The translations under genes and the position numbers were made by a program. The notes below the pieces were generated by a model. That model had not been told where the DNA came from and did not search any database. It saw only the letters and a program-made list of their open reading frames with translations. Positions 44,292 to 54,271 of a stretch of DNA of 64,000 nt are shown here, piece after piece; position 1 is the stretch's first letter; each line of letters starts with the position of its first letter. Source of the stretch: Clostridium sp. CX1 (lineage in GTDB: Bacteria > Bacillota > Clostridia > Clostridiales > Clostridiaceae); assembly GCF_025398335.1 (NCBI RefSeq), contig NZ_JAODOO010000004.1:124001-188000 (forward strand), given 5' to 3'.

Positions 44292-46313
44292 TTACACCAA
44301 AGCAGCAACATCAAGTATTAGAGTTACCAATCCATCCCCTAGTATCGTTGCTCCTATATATTCTCTAAGTCCTTGAAGTGTTTTTCCTAGTGGTTTTATA
44401 ACAATTTCCTTCTGTCCTAGCAATCCATCTACCATAAGTCCCACTGTTTTCTCTCCGACTTTCACTATTACTATATAGTTCTTAATGCTGTCAGACTTTT
44501 CAACTCCTAATCTATTATGAAGTCTTATAAGAGGCGTAACATTACCGTTATATATTATCACTTCTCTGTTATTAGTCATTTTTACTAAATCATCACTGTA
44601 GTCTATAACTCTATCGATATAACCTAGAGATATAGCCATAGTTTCGCTGCCAACATTTACAAGGAGAGCTTGGATTATCTGTAGTGTTAGTGGAAGTCTT
44701 ATTATAAAGGTTGAACCCTTATCTTTTTCACTTATTACATCTACAGTTCCTCCTAGAGCTGATATCTTTGTTTTAACTACATCCATACCAACTCCTCTTC
44801 CTGAGATATCTGTAACCTGCTCGTTTGTACTGAAACCCTGCATAAAGATTAAGTTTCTAATATCATTATCAGTCATTCCGTCTGTATTTATGCCAAGTCT
44901 TTCTGCCTTTGCCTTAACTTTATCTACAGGTATTCCTGATCCATCATCTTCAACCTTTATTACAGCTTTAGTTCCTTCTTGGTAAGCTATAAGCTTTATT
45001 TTTCCTATTGGATCTTTTCCTTTTGCAACTCTTTCTTCCTTTGACTCTATGCCGTGGTCTGCTGCGTTTCTTATCAAATGGATAAGAGGTTCTCCTATTT
45101 CATCTATTACTGTTCTATCAAGTTCAGTATCTGCTCCCTGAATTAATAGTTCCATTTCTTTCTCAAGTTCAACAGAAAGATCTCTTATCATTCTTGGAAA
45201 TCTATTGAATACGGTATCTAGTGGAAGCATTCTAATCTTCATAACCAAATCCTGAAGGTCCGATGTAGTTCTTGCAACCTGCTCTAGAGTTTCATTTAAA
45301 TCTGTTAATCTATGATTGCTGCTTATCTGTTCAAGTCTTGTTCTATGAATAACAAGTTCCGATACCATATTCATAAACTTATCAAGTCTTTCTAAGTCTA
45401 CCCTTACAGATTGATGAGTCTTCTTATGAACTTCCTTCTGCACCGGCTTAGCAATATTATTCTTGACTTGTGGAGTTGTAACCACAGGTTTTGGCTCTAT
45501 TTTAGTTTTAATTTCTTCAACCTTAGTTTGTTCTTGTTCAATCTTTTTAGCTTTTTCTGCCTTTACATCTACACTGCCTACTAAAACCTTGTCTACTTCT
45601 GAAATATTCATCAGTGTTTCGTATATTTCATTTTTATCCTTAGTAGATAGGAATATCAAATCTATTTCAAAGTCAAAGTTTTCATTTTCTATATCCTCTG
45701 CACTTGGTATAGATTTTATTATTTCACCAAACTCTTCTAAACTCTTAAATATTAAAAATGCTCTAGCAGATTTTAACAAGGTATTTTCACTTAGCTTTAT
45801 TTTTATCTGATAAGAATGAAAACCTCTATCTTCCGCCTGTTTTACCACATTTATATCATACTCGTTTAACTCAACTGGTGTTCCATCAACTTTTTCTTCT
45901 TGAATCTCTTCCTTAGTTTGTGCTTCCTCTGCCTTCCCCTCAGTAATAGACCCTAGTTCCTTTATTATTTCCTCAATAGGTGTTTCATCTTCTACCCCAT
46001 CAGAAATATTATTAACCATCTGCTCTAAAGTATCTAGGCACTTAAATAATACTGTAACAACCTTCTCTGTAACCTTAAGCTGTCCATCTCTAAATTCAGA
46101 AAGCACATCTTCCATTTTATGAGTAAGCTCTGCCATCTGGTTGAATCCCATTGTCGCCGCCATTCCCTTTATTGTATGAGCTACCCTAAATATTTCATTT
46201 AACTTATCTATATCATCTGGCTCTTGCTCAAGTTGGAGTAGAGAATCATTTAATGTCTGTAGGTTGTCCATTGATTCTTCTAAAAACATCGACATGTACT
46301 GTGATGTATCCAT
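44292..46313 (-). CDS. cheA: Chemotaxis histidine kinase CheA
   Basis: CheA is the receptor-linked kinase that phosphorylates CheY and CheB. The 673 residues have P1 with the phosphorylated His46 (RVAHTIKGMAATMG), a P2-type region (about residues 155-255), a charged linker, P3 dimerisation near residues 300-360 (VRVDLERLDKFMNMVSELVI), the P4 ATPase (IRNAADHGIES, VEDDGSGIP, GRGVGMDVVKTKI) and the C-terminal CheW-like P5. All catalytic boxes are intact. It lies 12 bp after cheR and 17 bp before cheC. Confidence 0.97.
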   Translation of the reverse strand: MDTSQYMSMFLEESMDNLQTLNDSLLQLEQEPDDIDKLNEIFRVAHTIKGMAATMGFNQMAELTHKMEDVLSEFRDGQLKVTEKVVTVLFKCLDTLEQMVNNISDGVEDETPIEEIIKELGSITEGKAEEAQTKEEIQEEKVDGTPVELNEYDINVVKQAEDRGFHSYQIKIKLSENTLLKSARAFLIFKSLEEFGEIIKSIPSAEDIENENFDFEIDLIFLSTKDKNEIYETLMNISEVDKVLVGSVDVKAEKAKKIEQEQTKVEEIKTKIEPKPVVTTPQVKNNIAKPVQKEVHKKTHQSVRVDLERLDKFMNMVSELVIHRTRLEQISSNHRLTDLNETLEQVARTTSDLQDLVMKIRMLPLDTVFNRFPRMIRDLSVELEKEMELLIQGADTELDRTVIDEIGEPLIHLIRNAADHGIESKEERVAKGKDPIGKIKLIAYQEGTKAVIKVEDDGSGIPVDKVKAKAERLGINTDGMTDNDIRNLIFMQGFSTNEQVTDISGRGVGMDVVKTKISALGGTVDVISEKDKGSTFIIRLPLTLQIIQALLVNVGSETMAISLGYIDRVIDYSDDLVKMTNNREVIIYNGNVTPLIRLHNRLGVEKSDSIKNYIVIVKVGEKTVGLMVDGLLGQKEIVIKPLGKTLQGLREYIGATILGDGLVTLILDVAALV

Positions 46314-46325
46314 TATATTCCCTCC

Positions 46326-47093
46326 TTACAGCTTCCTATATATGAAGGTGGAAGCTTTTTCAAACCCATAATCTCTATAATTATATATACTTTCAGTGGC
46401 GCCTACAAACAGCAGCCCACCTCTTTTTAAGGATTGACTAAATTTTTTATAAATTTGATCTTTCACATCCTGATTAAAATATATTACCACATTTCTGCAT
46501 ACAATTAAATCAAAATCTCGTTCATAATTTTCAAGTATAAGGTCATGTTTTTTAAAGGTTACCATACTCTTTATTTTCGGGCTTATATTATATTTATCGT
46601 CCTTTATTGCAAAATACTTACTTAAGTATTCTTTTTTCACGTTTTTAATTTCTGAGGAAACATATTCCCCTTTTTTAGCCTTTTCAAGTATAGTATTATC
46701 TAAGTCTGTAGCTAATATTTTATGCCGCCCTGATGGTGATAGTTCTTCTAAGTACATAGCTATAGAATAAGGTTCTGCTCCAATGGAACAGGCAGCACTC
46801 CATATTTTAAGTGAGTTACTATTTTTCAATAGTTCACTCTTTAACTTTTCTTTTAAATCTTCAAATATCTCTGGGTTTCTAAAAAACTCTGAAACATTTA
46901 TTGTTATGAAATCGAGAAATTTTTGTTTTTGAGCAGGATCCTTTTTTAACAGTGTTATATACTCATCTATGGTTTTGGCACCTACTCTTGACATTAAACT
47001 CCCTATTCTTCTATGCAGTTGATTTGACTTATAAGCGGATAAGTTTATATTAAACTCTTTCATCACCCACTGCTCAAAATAGGCCATATCCAT
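46326..47093 (-). CDS. cheR: Chemotaxis methyltransferase CheR
   Basis: CheR methylates receptor glutamates with S-adenosylmethionine. The 255-residue product begins MDMAYFEQWVMKEFNINLSA. The SAM-binding WSAACSIGAEPYSIAMYLEE, followed by ATDLDNTILEKA and CRNVVIYFNQD, are the standard motifs. I chose the ATG at 47093, behind GGAGGT; a start at 47108 would overlap cheB and has no site. Lies between cheB (5 bp) and cheA. Confidence 0.95.
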   Translation of the reverse strand: MDMAYFEQWVMKEFNINLSAYKSNQLHRRIGSLMSRVGAKTIDEYITLLKKDPAQKQKFLDFITINVSEFFRNPEIFEDLKEKLKSELLKNSNSLKIWSAACSIGAEPYSIAMYLEELSPSGRHKILATDLDNTILEKAKKGEYVSSEIKNVKKEYLSKYFAIKDDKYNISPKIKSMVTFKKHDLILENYERDFDLIVCRNVVIYFNQDVKDQIYKKFSQSLKRGGLLFVGATESIYNYRDYGFEKASTFIYRKL

Positions 47094-47098
47094 AAAGC

Positions 47099-48151
47099 TT
47101 ACCTCCAATTCCCAGCTACTACTTTTATAAGTTCCTGTGCTATACTATCTATCGGAAGTACCATATCAACCATACCTGTTTCAAAAGCTGCCTTTGGCAT
47201 ACCATATATGGTACAAGTAGATTTGTCTTCTGATATAGTAGTTCCACCGTGTTTTTTAATTTCTATTGTCCCTTGAGCTCCGTCTTTCCCCATACCTGTA
47301 AGCACTGCACTTATAATATGAGCTCCATAGGTCTTTGCCGCTGATATAAATAGCTTATCCACTGCTGGCCTCACTCCCCATAGAGTAGGTTCCGTATTTA
47401 AGTGTATTTTTTGGTCACAACCTACTTCCATATGAAATCCTCCTGGAGCGATATAAACAGTATTCTTTTCTATACTCATTCCATCTGATGCTTCTACTAC
47501 TTTTATTTTACTATTTAGATTAAGCCTCTCAGCGAAAGCCTTTGTGAAGCCAACAGGCATATGCTGAACTACGAAAACAGGAACTCCTAAATGCTCTGGA
47601 AGAGAGGTTATTACCGCATATAGTGCCTTTGGCCCTCCTGTAGAAGCGCCTATAACTATTGCATCTATTTTTCCAACCTTGCCTTTTCTATGGTTTTTGC
47701 TGCTATTACATTCTGTAACCTTTACAGTATCTTTAGGCTGAACAGCAAGTTTTCCGTATGCCAATCTTATCTTTTCAACTAAATCAGTTTTTACTTTGTT
47801 TATGTCCAATGATATGGCTCCAGAGGGCTTAGGTAGAAAATCAAAAGCGCCTGCTTCTAGGCATTCCATAGTCATATGAGGACCTTTTTTAGAAACACTG
47901 CTTAAGACAATTACCGGGATATTCATATTTCTTTTTTTCAGTTCCTTAAGAGCAGTGATACCATCCATTTTAGGCATCTCTACATCTAAAGTTATTATAT
48001 CTGGTAAATTAGTATCAAGTCTAGTTAATAGGTCCTCTCCATTTCTTGCTGTACCTATTACTTCCATGTCCATCTCTTCATTTATCATATCGGAGATTAT
48101 TTTTCTCATTAAAGCGGAATCATCTACTACTAAAACTTTTATTTTTTTCAA
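47099..48151 (-). CDS. cheB: Chemotaxis methylesterase CheB
   Basis: CheB removes methyl groups from receptors, and can deamidate them. The 350-residue protein has a receiver domain (DD at residues 10-11, phospho-acceptor Asp56 in TLDVEMPKMDG) and a C-terminal methylesterase with the Ser (VIGASTGGPKAL), His (VVQHMPVGFTKAFAERL) and Asp (LTGMGKDGAQG) catalytic triad. Length is normal. It lies between cheD and cheR. Confidence 0.97.
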   Translation of the reverse strand: MKKIKVLVVDDSALMRKIISDMINEEMDMEVIGTARNGEDLLTRLDTNLPDIITLDVEMPKMDGITALKELKKRNMNIPVIVLSSVSKKGPHMTMECLEAGAFDFLPKPSGAISLDINKVKTDLVEKIRLAYGKLAVQPKDTVKVTECNSSKNHRKGKVGKIDAIVIGASTGGPKALYAVITSLPEHLGVPVFVVQHMPVGFTKAFAERLNLNSKIKVVEASDGMSIEKNTVYIAPGGFHMEVGCDQKIHLNTEPTLWGVRPAVDKLFISAAKTYGAHIISAVLTGMGKDGAQGTIEIKKHGGTTISEDKSTCTIYGMPKAAFETGMVDMVLPIDSIAQELIKVVAGNWR

Positions 48152-48189
48152 GTTAGTATCACTCCATTTTTATTAAAATTACCTCTTAA

Positions 48190-48678
48190 CTAAAGCTCTT
48201 TAACTCCCATTCCAACAGTTTTTATTTGAACTAATCCATCAGAACTGCTAAGTATCATTGTCCTTCCTTTGTTTCCACCTACATCTTCTGCAATTATTGG
48301 AATAGAGTGCTGTTTAAGTGAATTCCTTACTGCAATGCTATTTCTATTTCCTATATCCATAATCATACTCTTATCTGAAAAATTAAACATAGAAGCACCT
48401 CCAGCTATTTTTGCCTTCATAGTTCTTCTTGATGCTCCCAATTTTTCTAATTTATCTATAAGCATAGGAATGGCTAAGTCTGCAAATTTTAGAGGGTTAG
48501 TAACATTATTAAATTGTGTGCTGTCTGGCAGCATTATATGTGCTAGTCCCCCTAAACCCTTTGTTTTATCATATATAGCTATTCCAATACATGAACCCAG
48601 TCCTACTGTTATTATTCTATCAGGGGCGGAGGCAGTATTCATGTCTGCAATCCCTACTTTTATTTCTTTTACTTCCAT
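48190..48678 (-). CDS. cheD: Chemoreceptor glutamine deamidase CheD
   Basis: CheD deamidates receptor glutamines and stimulates CheC. The 162 residues contain the catalytic Cys30 (TVGLGSCIGIAIYDK), His47 (LGGLAHIMLPDS) and the GGASMF motif. It lies between the second cheW (23 bp) and cheB (38 bp), the usual place. Confidence 0.95.
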   Translation of the reverse strand: MEVKEIKVGIADMNTASAPDRIITVGLGSCIGIAIYDKTKGLGGLAHIMLPDSTQFNNVTNPLKFADLAIPMLIDKLEKLGASRRTMKAKIAGGASMFNFSDKSMIMDIGNRNSIAVRNSLKQHSIPIIAEDVGGNKGRTMILSSSDGLVQIKTVGMGVKEL

Positions 48679-48701
48679 AAATATGCACCTTTCAATTTAT
48701 A

Positions 48702-49148
48702 CTAAATAAACATTTTTTCTTCCTCTGTTAGTATTGTACCTAGGTTTAGGAATATAATTATTTTACCATCTATTTTAATTAGTCCTTTTATATATCGTTT
48801 TGAAATACCTGAAACTATTTCTGGTGGTGCCTCTATATTTTTTTCGTTTACATCTCTTACTTCTGACACCACATCAACTATAATTCCAATCTTACTGCCT
48901 GACTGCTTGGCTACTATTATCTTTGATTCATCCTTTTTGTCGCTGTTTACAAGGCCGAATCTCTGAGTAAGAGATATAACTGGTAGAATACTACCTTCAT
49001 AATTGATAACCCCTTCGACGAACATTGGTGAATCTGGAAGTTTTGTTGGTTCCTCGTAACCTAAAATTCTCTCCACTTCCATTATATCTGTAGCATAATG
49101 CTCTCCATTTATACTAAATATTAAAACTTTTATTTCTTTGTTTTCCAT
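48702..49148 (-). CDS. cheW: Chemotaxis coupling protein CheW (second copy)
   Basis: A 148-residue CheW-domain protein (EIKVLIFSINGEHYATDIME, then EGVINYEGSILPVISLTQRF and the LIKIDGKIIIFLNLGTILT end). It is clearly different in sequence from the copy at 42370, so the operon carries two coupling proteins that may serve different receptors or motor contexts. It starts at 49148, is about 125 bp after fapA, and precedes cheD. Confidence 0.94.
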   Translation of the reverse strand: MENKEIKVLIFSINGEHYATDIMEVERILGYEEPTKLPDSPMFVEGVINYEGSILPVISLTQRFGLVNSDKKDESKIIVAKQSGSKIGIIVDVVSEVRDVNEKNIEAPPEIVSGISKRYIKGLIKIDGKIIIFLNLGTILTEEEKMFI

Positions 49149-49273
49149 AATGACTCCTCCCCGTTAACTCTGTGGTAACATGAGTTATAATTTCATTATA
49201 TAATAAAGTATCGTCTGTAGTAAGAATTTATTAACTATCCCTTTATAATTAATGATTATCTATGGTAGTTTTT

Positions 49274-51250
49274 CTACAACTTTAGCCTATCTACAACTAT
49301 GTCATCACTGCTATCTAAATAGCCGTGTACATTTTTACTTGGAGCATCTAGAACTAACTCCCTTGGCCCTACTACAATTATAGTATTTTGGTAAGCTACA
49401 TCTACCCATATATGGCCTTCTTTTTCTACCTGAAGCTTTGTAGCTACCCCCGCTGTGCTCCCAACAGTTCTGCATTTGATTTCCTTTTTAGCTTTTAACA
49501 CACCACCTCTTGCAACACTTTTTTCTTCAGTAAAGTATATGCTTCCATTAGCAGTAATGTCAGATATATACTCCCCTCTTCCTGTTATAAATATATCTCC
49601 AGAACTATTTATGCTGCAATCCTGGCAATAGGCTACTTTTACGTTTACAGGAAGGGCTAAGGTGGCACTAAGGATTGTAATTATTTCATCTATATAATTT
49701 AGTATCAAGTCTAACTCTGAATAATGCTTAATAGTAATTGGAGATATACCAAGAAGCTTCCCTTTTATTAAATCAATTAAATTATTACTGTCTGAATTGC
49801 TTATGCTATCATCCAATAATCTTATGTCACTAATAACACTAATACATAATTTAGGCAGCATCTTAAACTTATTTTCTATAAGAATTTTTACTATCTCTCC
49901 ATCTTTTCTATCAACACCTAATAGATTGAATTTTTTTATTTCTTCTACAGCTTGCATTAAGGCATTAAGTCCATCTTTTAAAGCTCGCAAATCATTAAGA
50001 GATTTAATTTTTTTTACATCTTCCCCTCCTGCAAATACTTTAGAAGCAATAACATTACCCTTAATTTCTATATTTCCGTTGGCTTTTATTTTAGCCCTTT
50101 CAACATCCTTTTCTATATTTAGAGCATTGCCACACTGGATTTCCATGCCTTCTTGAACACTGCCATATACTATTACATCACCAATAAATTTAATATTTCC
50201 TGTTTTCAAATCCACATCACTTCTTACTTCATGGAGCTGATATACATAAAAAGTATTATTTTTTACACAAGGCTTTCCATCTATAGCGGCGGCTATTGTA
50301 TTTTCATCAACAAGTATGCATCCTTCTCCCACCTTCAGCTTAAGCTTTTTTCCCACTTTGTGTTTTTTAACCTTTCCCGTAATATCATACCCGTCCTGTC
50401 CTTCTTCACCGATGTGTCTTACTGCAATTACATCACCTTTATGAACTGCTTCTACTGATCCTATACTTTTAAAATCTATATTGCCTACCTTATCTTCTTC
50501 TAATTTTTTAAGGTCTGTTTCCATTTTAAATTTTATCTCTATGGCATCATCTTGTCCATTTTTTACCTGTTGCCCTTGAGCTACTAAAAACTCTTTACAA
50601 CTGTTTTCTACACATTGTTTCAAGTTTTCTTCTATTATACCATAAACTACATTATTATTTGATAATTCTTCTTTAACTTCTCTTATATTATATTTAGGTG
50701 GATTGATTTGTGATACTGTTTCTGGCTCTAAAGTTACTAATTTATTTTCCCTTTTATCCTTAAGCTTGTATATATTTTGAGGTTCATAAATAATTGTAGC
50801 ATAGGCTTCAGTATAGTTTTCTGATAAAGATATCTTAAGCTCTCTTGAAGCTTTGTTTTCTTGAAAAAACACTTCTATATTATCATTTTCATATACTTCT
50901 CTTCTACCTTTAACCCCTTCTCCATTAATAACAACCTTTAGGTTATCAGCCACTAAAACCTCTGCTGCTTTTCCATCTTCTTCAGGGTTTTTAACTATTA
51001 TCTTTCCGTCAGCTATTGTTACAGTTCCATCTTCTTTTTTAAAGTTTCCATCCTCTTCAAGAACACTATCTGCCTCTAATCCTATATTCTCCTCTGGAAC
51101 TTCTACTTCTATTAAAGCCTTTTTTCTAAATAGAGATTTTTTTTCCTCTATCACTTTATAGTCTAAATTTTCTCTTGATATTCCTAAATCCTCACATGCC
51201 TTTTCTATACACATTTCTACAGTAGCCGCCCCATATACCTTTTTCATCAT
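49274..51250 (-). CDS. FapA/DUF342-family protein with N-terminal Jag-like domain
   Basis: A 658-residue protein. Residues about 1-55 resemble the Jag N-terminal domain (KKVYGAATVEMCIEKACEDL, then EKKSLFRKKALIEVEV). The rest is the DUF342/FapA beta-helix type: YGSVQEGMEIQCGNALNIEK, NGNIEIKGNVIASKVFAGGE, TAGVATKLQVEK. FapA-like proteins are found with flagella and polar proteins; their exact role is unclear. I chose the ATG at 51250, since GGGGGA precedes it and overlaps the first ATG. It is the first gene of the che-fliM-fliY operon. Confidence 0.85.
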   Translation of the reverse strand: MMKKVYGAATVEMCIEKACEDLGISRENLDYKVIEEKKSLFRKKALIEVEVPEENIGLEADSVLEEDGNFKKEDGTVTIADGKIIVKNPEEDGKAAEVLVADNLKVVINGEGVKGRREVYENDNIEVFFQENKASRELKISLSENYTEAYATIIYEPQNIYKLKDKRENKLVTLEPETVSQINPPKYNIREVKEELSNNNVVYGIIEENLKQCVENSCKEFLVAQGQQVKNGQDDAIEIKFKMETDLKKLEEDKVGNIDFKSIGSVEAVHKGDVIAVRHIGEEGQDGYDITGKVKKHKVGKKLKLKVGEGCILVDENTIAAAIDGKPCVKNNTFYVYQLHEVRSDVDLKTGNIKFIGDVIVYGSVQEGMEIQCGNALNIEKDVERAKIKANGNIEIKGNVIASKVFAGGEDVKKIKSLNDLRALKDGLNALMQAVEEIKKFNLLGVDRKDGEIVKILIENKFKMLPKLCISVISDIRLLDDSISNSDSNNLIDLIKGKLLGISPITIKHYSELDLILNYIDEIITILSATLALPVNVKVAYCQDCSINSSGDIFITGRGEYISDITANGSIYFTEEKSVARGGVLKAKKEIKCRTVGSTAGVATKLQVEKEGHIWVDVAYQNTIIVVGPRELVLDAPSKNVHGYLDSSDDIVVDRLKL

Positions 51251-51381
51251 TAAATCCCCCATTTTTGTAAATTTTCATAGATTATCTTTTCCCAACTTAA
51301 TCTTCAGATATCGTTTTCCTGTAAAGCATCTCGAAAATCAAATAAAATGTTATTTTAGTAAATTATTGGCTTTATAAAATC

Positions 51382-51410
51382 ATTATACCATGTAAATAGC
51401 CACTTAGAAA
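51382..51410 (-). promoter_or_regulatory. Candidate extended -10 promoter of the fapA-che-fliM-fliY operon
   Basis: Minus-strand TATAAT (51387-51382), preceded by TGG (TGn extended -10), with TTTCTA 17 bases upstream (51410-51405, three of six -35 matches). The leader to the fapA ATG would be about 125 bases. Supported by motif and position only. Confidence 0.55.
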
Positions 51411-51471
51411 CAGGTATTAAAATCCTTCCGCTTCTCCTTTATCTATTATCTTCTAACTATTGATTAAATAA

Positions 51472-51497
51472 AAAACTACCGCATAGGCAGTAGTTTT
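51472..51497 (-). terminator. Terminator of the PTS operon
   Basis: AAAACTAC (51472-51479) and GTAGTTTT (51490-51497) form the stem. The minus-strand transcript ends TTTTTTATTT. The stem overlaps the PTS stop codon and separates it from the fapA promoter. Confidence 0.8.
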
Positions 51498-53415
51498 AGT
51501 CCTGGTTTTTTAATATTATTTCAGCTGCAATTTTTCCCTTTTCCATCTTGCCATACGTAACATTTAATCTGTCCACCTTCTCCATATTAGTTACTATTAC
51601 TGGTGTAAGATTACTTTTTGCCTTTTCTTCTATTAGTTTTCTGTTAAAAGTTATTAGCAAATCTCCTTTTTCAACTCTATCTCCCTGTTTAACATAGGCA
51701 GTAAAACCTTCTCCTTTTAAAGCAACAGTATCTATTCCTACATGAATCAGTACTTCAATACCCTCTTCAGTTCTTACCGCTACTGCATGATTAGTAGGAA
51801 ATAAAACCTTTACTATTCCTTTAACCGGCGAATACACTTTGTTATCCTTTGGCTTTATAGCAAATCCATCTCCAAGCATCCTGTCAGAAAACACTTCGTC
51901 CGGTATTTTCTCCAGGTGAATTACCTCTCCTTTTATTGGGTTTTCCAACTGAATTGATAAGTTTAGCCCTTCAGCAGTTTCTTGTAGTTCACCTATATTC
52001 TGCTTATAATGCCTACTCTTTATAATTTCTGCTTTTACATCATCCTTTATGCTTTCCGCTTCTGTTCCATATATTATCTGTATACTATTTCCTAATTCCA
52101 GTGTACCAGATGATCCTGTTTTTCTTAGCAAGACTTTATTAACAGCTTTTCGATTTTTTAGAGTCAGTCTAAGCCTTGTAATACAGGCGTCAATCATTTC
52201 CACATTATCTGCTCCTCCAACCGCCTCTAAAATCATAGACGCTCTTTCTGAGCTAGCAGCTTTTATGTTATCCAATGAAGTCTCTATATCTTCCCTACCT
52301 GGAGTTTTTATATCCATTCCTATAATTGTGAAATAAAATACTATAAAATAGGTAATAAAATAAAGCATTCCAATGGCCCATATTAGCAATGGATGTTCTG
52401 CAAACTTATACCCTAAAACATAATCAATGGCCGATGCAGAAAAGGTATATCCTAACCTTATATTTAAAAGACTTGTAACTATTCCTGCGGAAAAAGCTGC
52501 TCCTACATGAAATAGAAAAAGTATTGGTGCAACAAATATAAAAGAAAACTCTATTGGTTCCGTTATGCCTGTTAGGAAAGACACAAGTGCTGCGGAAATC
52601 ATAATTCCTGATATTTTCTTCCTGTTTTCCTCTCTAGCTGTTGCTATGATAGCTAATGCTGCTGCAGGAAGCCCAAACATAAGTATAGGATATTCTGACG
52701 CCATGAACATTCCTGCTGTCTTATCTCCATGAAAATACCTAGCAGTATCTCCAAAATAAGTTATTCCATCTGCTGCTGTAAAGGAACCAAACTGATATAG
52801 AAATACAGGATAGTACACGTGATGAAGGCCTATAGGTATCAAAAGCCTTTTTCCTGCTGCATAAAAAGCGGGACCTAATATAGAAGTTGATGCCCAACCT
52901 GCAAATGTATCTATTATCTGCTGCATAACAGGCCACAAACTTACACCTACAGAGGCAAATATTAAGGCTGCCACTGAAGTTATTATTGGTATAAACCTTT
53001 TACCTGAGAAAAAACCAAGAACCTGTGGGAGCTTTATACTATAATACCTATTGTAAAGAGTCGCTGAAATCAATCCAATTGATATTCCTCCGAAGACTCC
53101 CATATCTATAGCCGTCCCTATATTTTTACTTCCAGCAGCCATAATAGCCTGCAAAATTATTTGACCTACTACCGCTGCTAAAGCTGCAACTGCCTCTCCT
53201 CCTGAAAAACCTATTGCCACTCCTACTGCAAAAATCATTGGCAGGTTAGTAAAAATAGCATCTCCTGCAGTGGCTAAATATTTAAAGGCTGCGCCATATC
53301 TGCCAAGCAAGTCCTCCTGTCCAAGTCTAAATAAAAGTCCTGCTGCAGGCAATACTGAAACAGGAAGCATTAGTGACCTTCCTATCTTCTGAAATACTGC
53401 AAATAATTTTTTCAT
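51496..53415 (-). CDS. PTS glucose/N-acetylglucosamine-type permease, fused EIICBA
   Basis: A three-domain sugar phosphotransferase permease of 639 residues. It imports and phosphorylates a glucose-family sugar, with glucose and GlcNAc the main options. EIIC (residues about 1-370, about ten hydrophobic segments, with IGLHHVYYPVFLYQFGSF and LTGITEPIEFSFIFVAP) is followed by EIIB (active-site Cys411 in DACITRLRL) and EIIA (phospho-His558 in VLIHVGIDTVALKG). I chose the ATG at 53415, behind AGGTGATAT. It is 13 bp after an antiterminator gene, its likely regulator. EIIA is fused at the C-terminus, so no separate crr-like gene is needed. Confidence 0.93.
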   Translation of the reverse strand: MKKLFAVFQKIGRSLMLPVSVLPAAGLLFRLGQEDLLGRYGAAFKYLATAGDAIFTNLPMIFAVGVAIGFSGGEAVAALAAVVGQIILQAIMAAGSKNIGTAIDMGVFGGISIGLISATLYNRYYSIKLPQVLGFFSGKRFIPIITSVAALIFASVGVSLWPVMQQIIDTFAGWASTSILGPAFYAAGKRLLIPIGLHHVYYPVFLYQFGSFTAADGITYFGDTARYFHGDKTAGMFMASEYPILMFGLPAAALAIIATAREENRKKISGIMISAALVSFLTGITEPIEFSFIFVAPILFLFHVGAAFSAGIVTSLLNIRLGYTFSASAIDYVLGYKFAEHPLLIWAIGMLYFITYFIVFYFTIIGMDIKTPGREDIETSLDNIKAASSERASMILEAVGGADNVEMIDACITRLRLTLKNRKAVNKVLLRKTGSSGTLELGNSIQIIYGTEAESIKDDVKAEIIKSRHYKQNIGELQETAEGLNLSIQLENPIKGEVIHLEKIPDEVFSDRMLGDGFAIKPKDNKVYSPVKGIVKVLFPTNHAVAVRTEEGIEVLIHVGIDTVALKGEGFTAYVKQGDRVEKGDLLITFNRKLIEEKAKSNLTPVIVTNMEKVDRLNVTYGKMEKGKIAAEIILKNQD

Positions 53416-53428
53416 ATATATCACCTAG

Positions 53429-54253
53429 TTATTCTACCAGCCTTTTGATATGTAGAGCTATGTATCCAATTTCGTCTTCAGGAATTGTTATAGAAAATAA
53501 ATCCTCAATTTTCATAGCTATTTTAATACCTACACTATATTGAGCTGCTAACCCTGTTTTTATACTTTCTAATAAATCATTTTTAATTGGCTTACCTTTT
53601 TCAACTCTTTCTATCATAAAGTTTATATGGTTCATTGTTCTTATATAGGCTAGAGAGCTTTTCTCCAATTTTTTACCTGTAAGTCTTTGAATTAGTTCCA
53701 TTACCTGACCTATCTTTTTTGTATAGGCTAAAGATTCTGACACCTCTTTTTTTGTTAGTGCTGCTCTTATATGCAGACATATAAAACCTGCTTCATCTTC
53801 TGGAAAATTGATGTTAAATCGTTTATTTATAGCCTCCACAGCCTCTACAGATATTCTATATTCTACAGGATATAATGCATTCAGCTCACTTTTAAAAGGA
53901 TTTTCTATATTTACACCTTTGTTTATTCTATTTAACGCAAAACTTATATGATCCGGCAAAGATATATGTATTGCTTCATTTAACTTTACTTTCAATTCTT
54001 TCTCTGCGTAGTTTATAATTTCTTCTGATATACCAACTATGCTGCTTTCTATATTCTTTAATACCTTTTGATAGTTCTCCCCTATCTTTGAAGTCTTCTT
54101 TATAAATACATTTTCAACTCTGTCTTTAGGTATTATACCGCTTTTTCCAAAATCAAAACCTATACCTTTACCTACTAATATCAATTCCTCAGCATCTTCT
54201 TCTGCTATTACAACGTTGTTATTCAAAACTTTCCTTATCTTATAACCTTCCAT
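53429..54253 (-). CDS. BglG/LicT-family transcription antiterminator
   Basis: A 274-residue RNA-binding antiterminator regulated by PTS phosphorylation. The N-terminal CAT domain (residues about 1-55, GYKIRKVLNNNVVIAEEDAE) binds a RAT sequence. Two PRD domains follow with histidines at about residues 100 (HISLPDHISFALNR) and 158 (FICLHIRAALTK), then 207 and 265 (YIALHIKRLVE). A LicT/GlcT-like name fits; the sugar is set by the downstream PTS gene. I found no clear RAT/terminator before it; it may lie further upstream in the 55753-55856 gap or act elsewhere. Confidence 0.92.
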   Translation of the reverse strand: MEGYKIRKVLNNNVVIAEEDAEELILVGKGIGFDFGKSGIIPKDRVENVFIKKTSKIGENYQKVLKNIESSIVGISEEIINYAEKELKVKLNEAIHISLPDHISFALNRINKGVNIENPFKSELNALYPVEYRISVEAVEAINKRFNINFPEDEAGFICLHIRAALTKKEVSESLAYTKKIGQVMELIQRLTGKKLEKSSLAYIRTMNHINFMIERVEKGKPIKNDLLESIKTGLAAQYSVGIKIAMKIEDLFSITIPEDEIGYIALHIKRLVE

Positions 54254-54271
54254 CCTACTCCACTCTACTCC

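Noticed and set aside
49149-49273. Sigma-D box before the second cheW (GTATCGTC near 49208)
   Set aside because: The spacing to the nearest TTTA is 11 bases, not 15.
51263-51375. Sigma-D box before fapA (ATATCGTT near 51313)
   Set aside because: No TTTA lies at the required distance; the extended -10 at 51382 is a better candidate.
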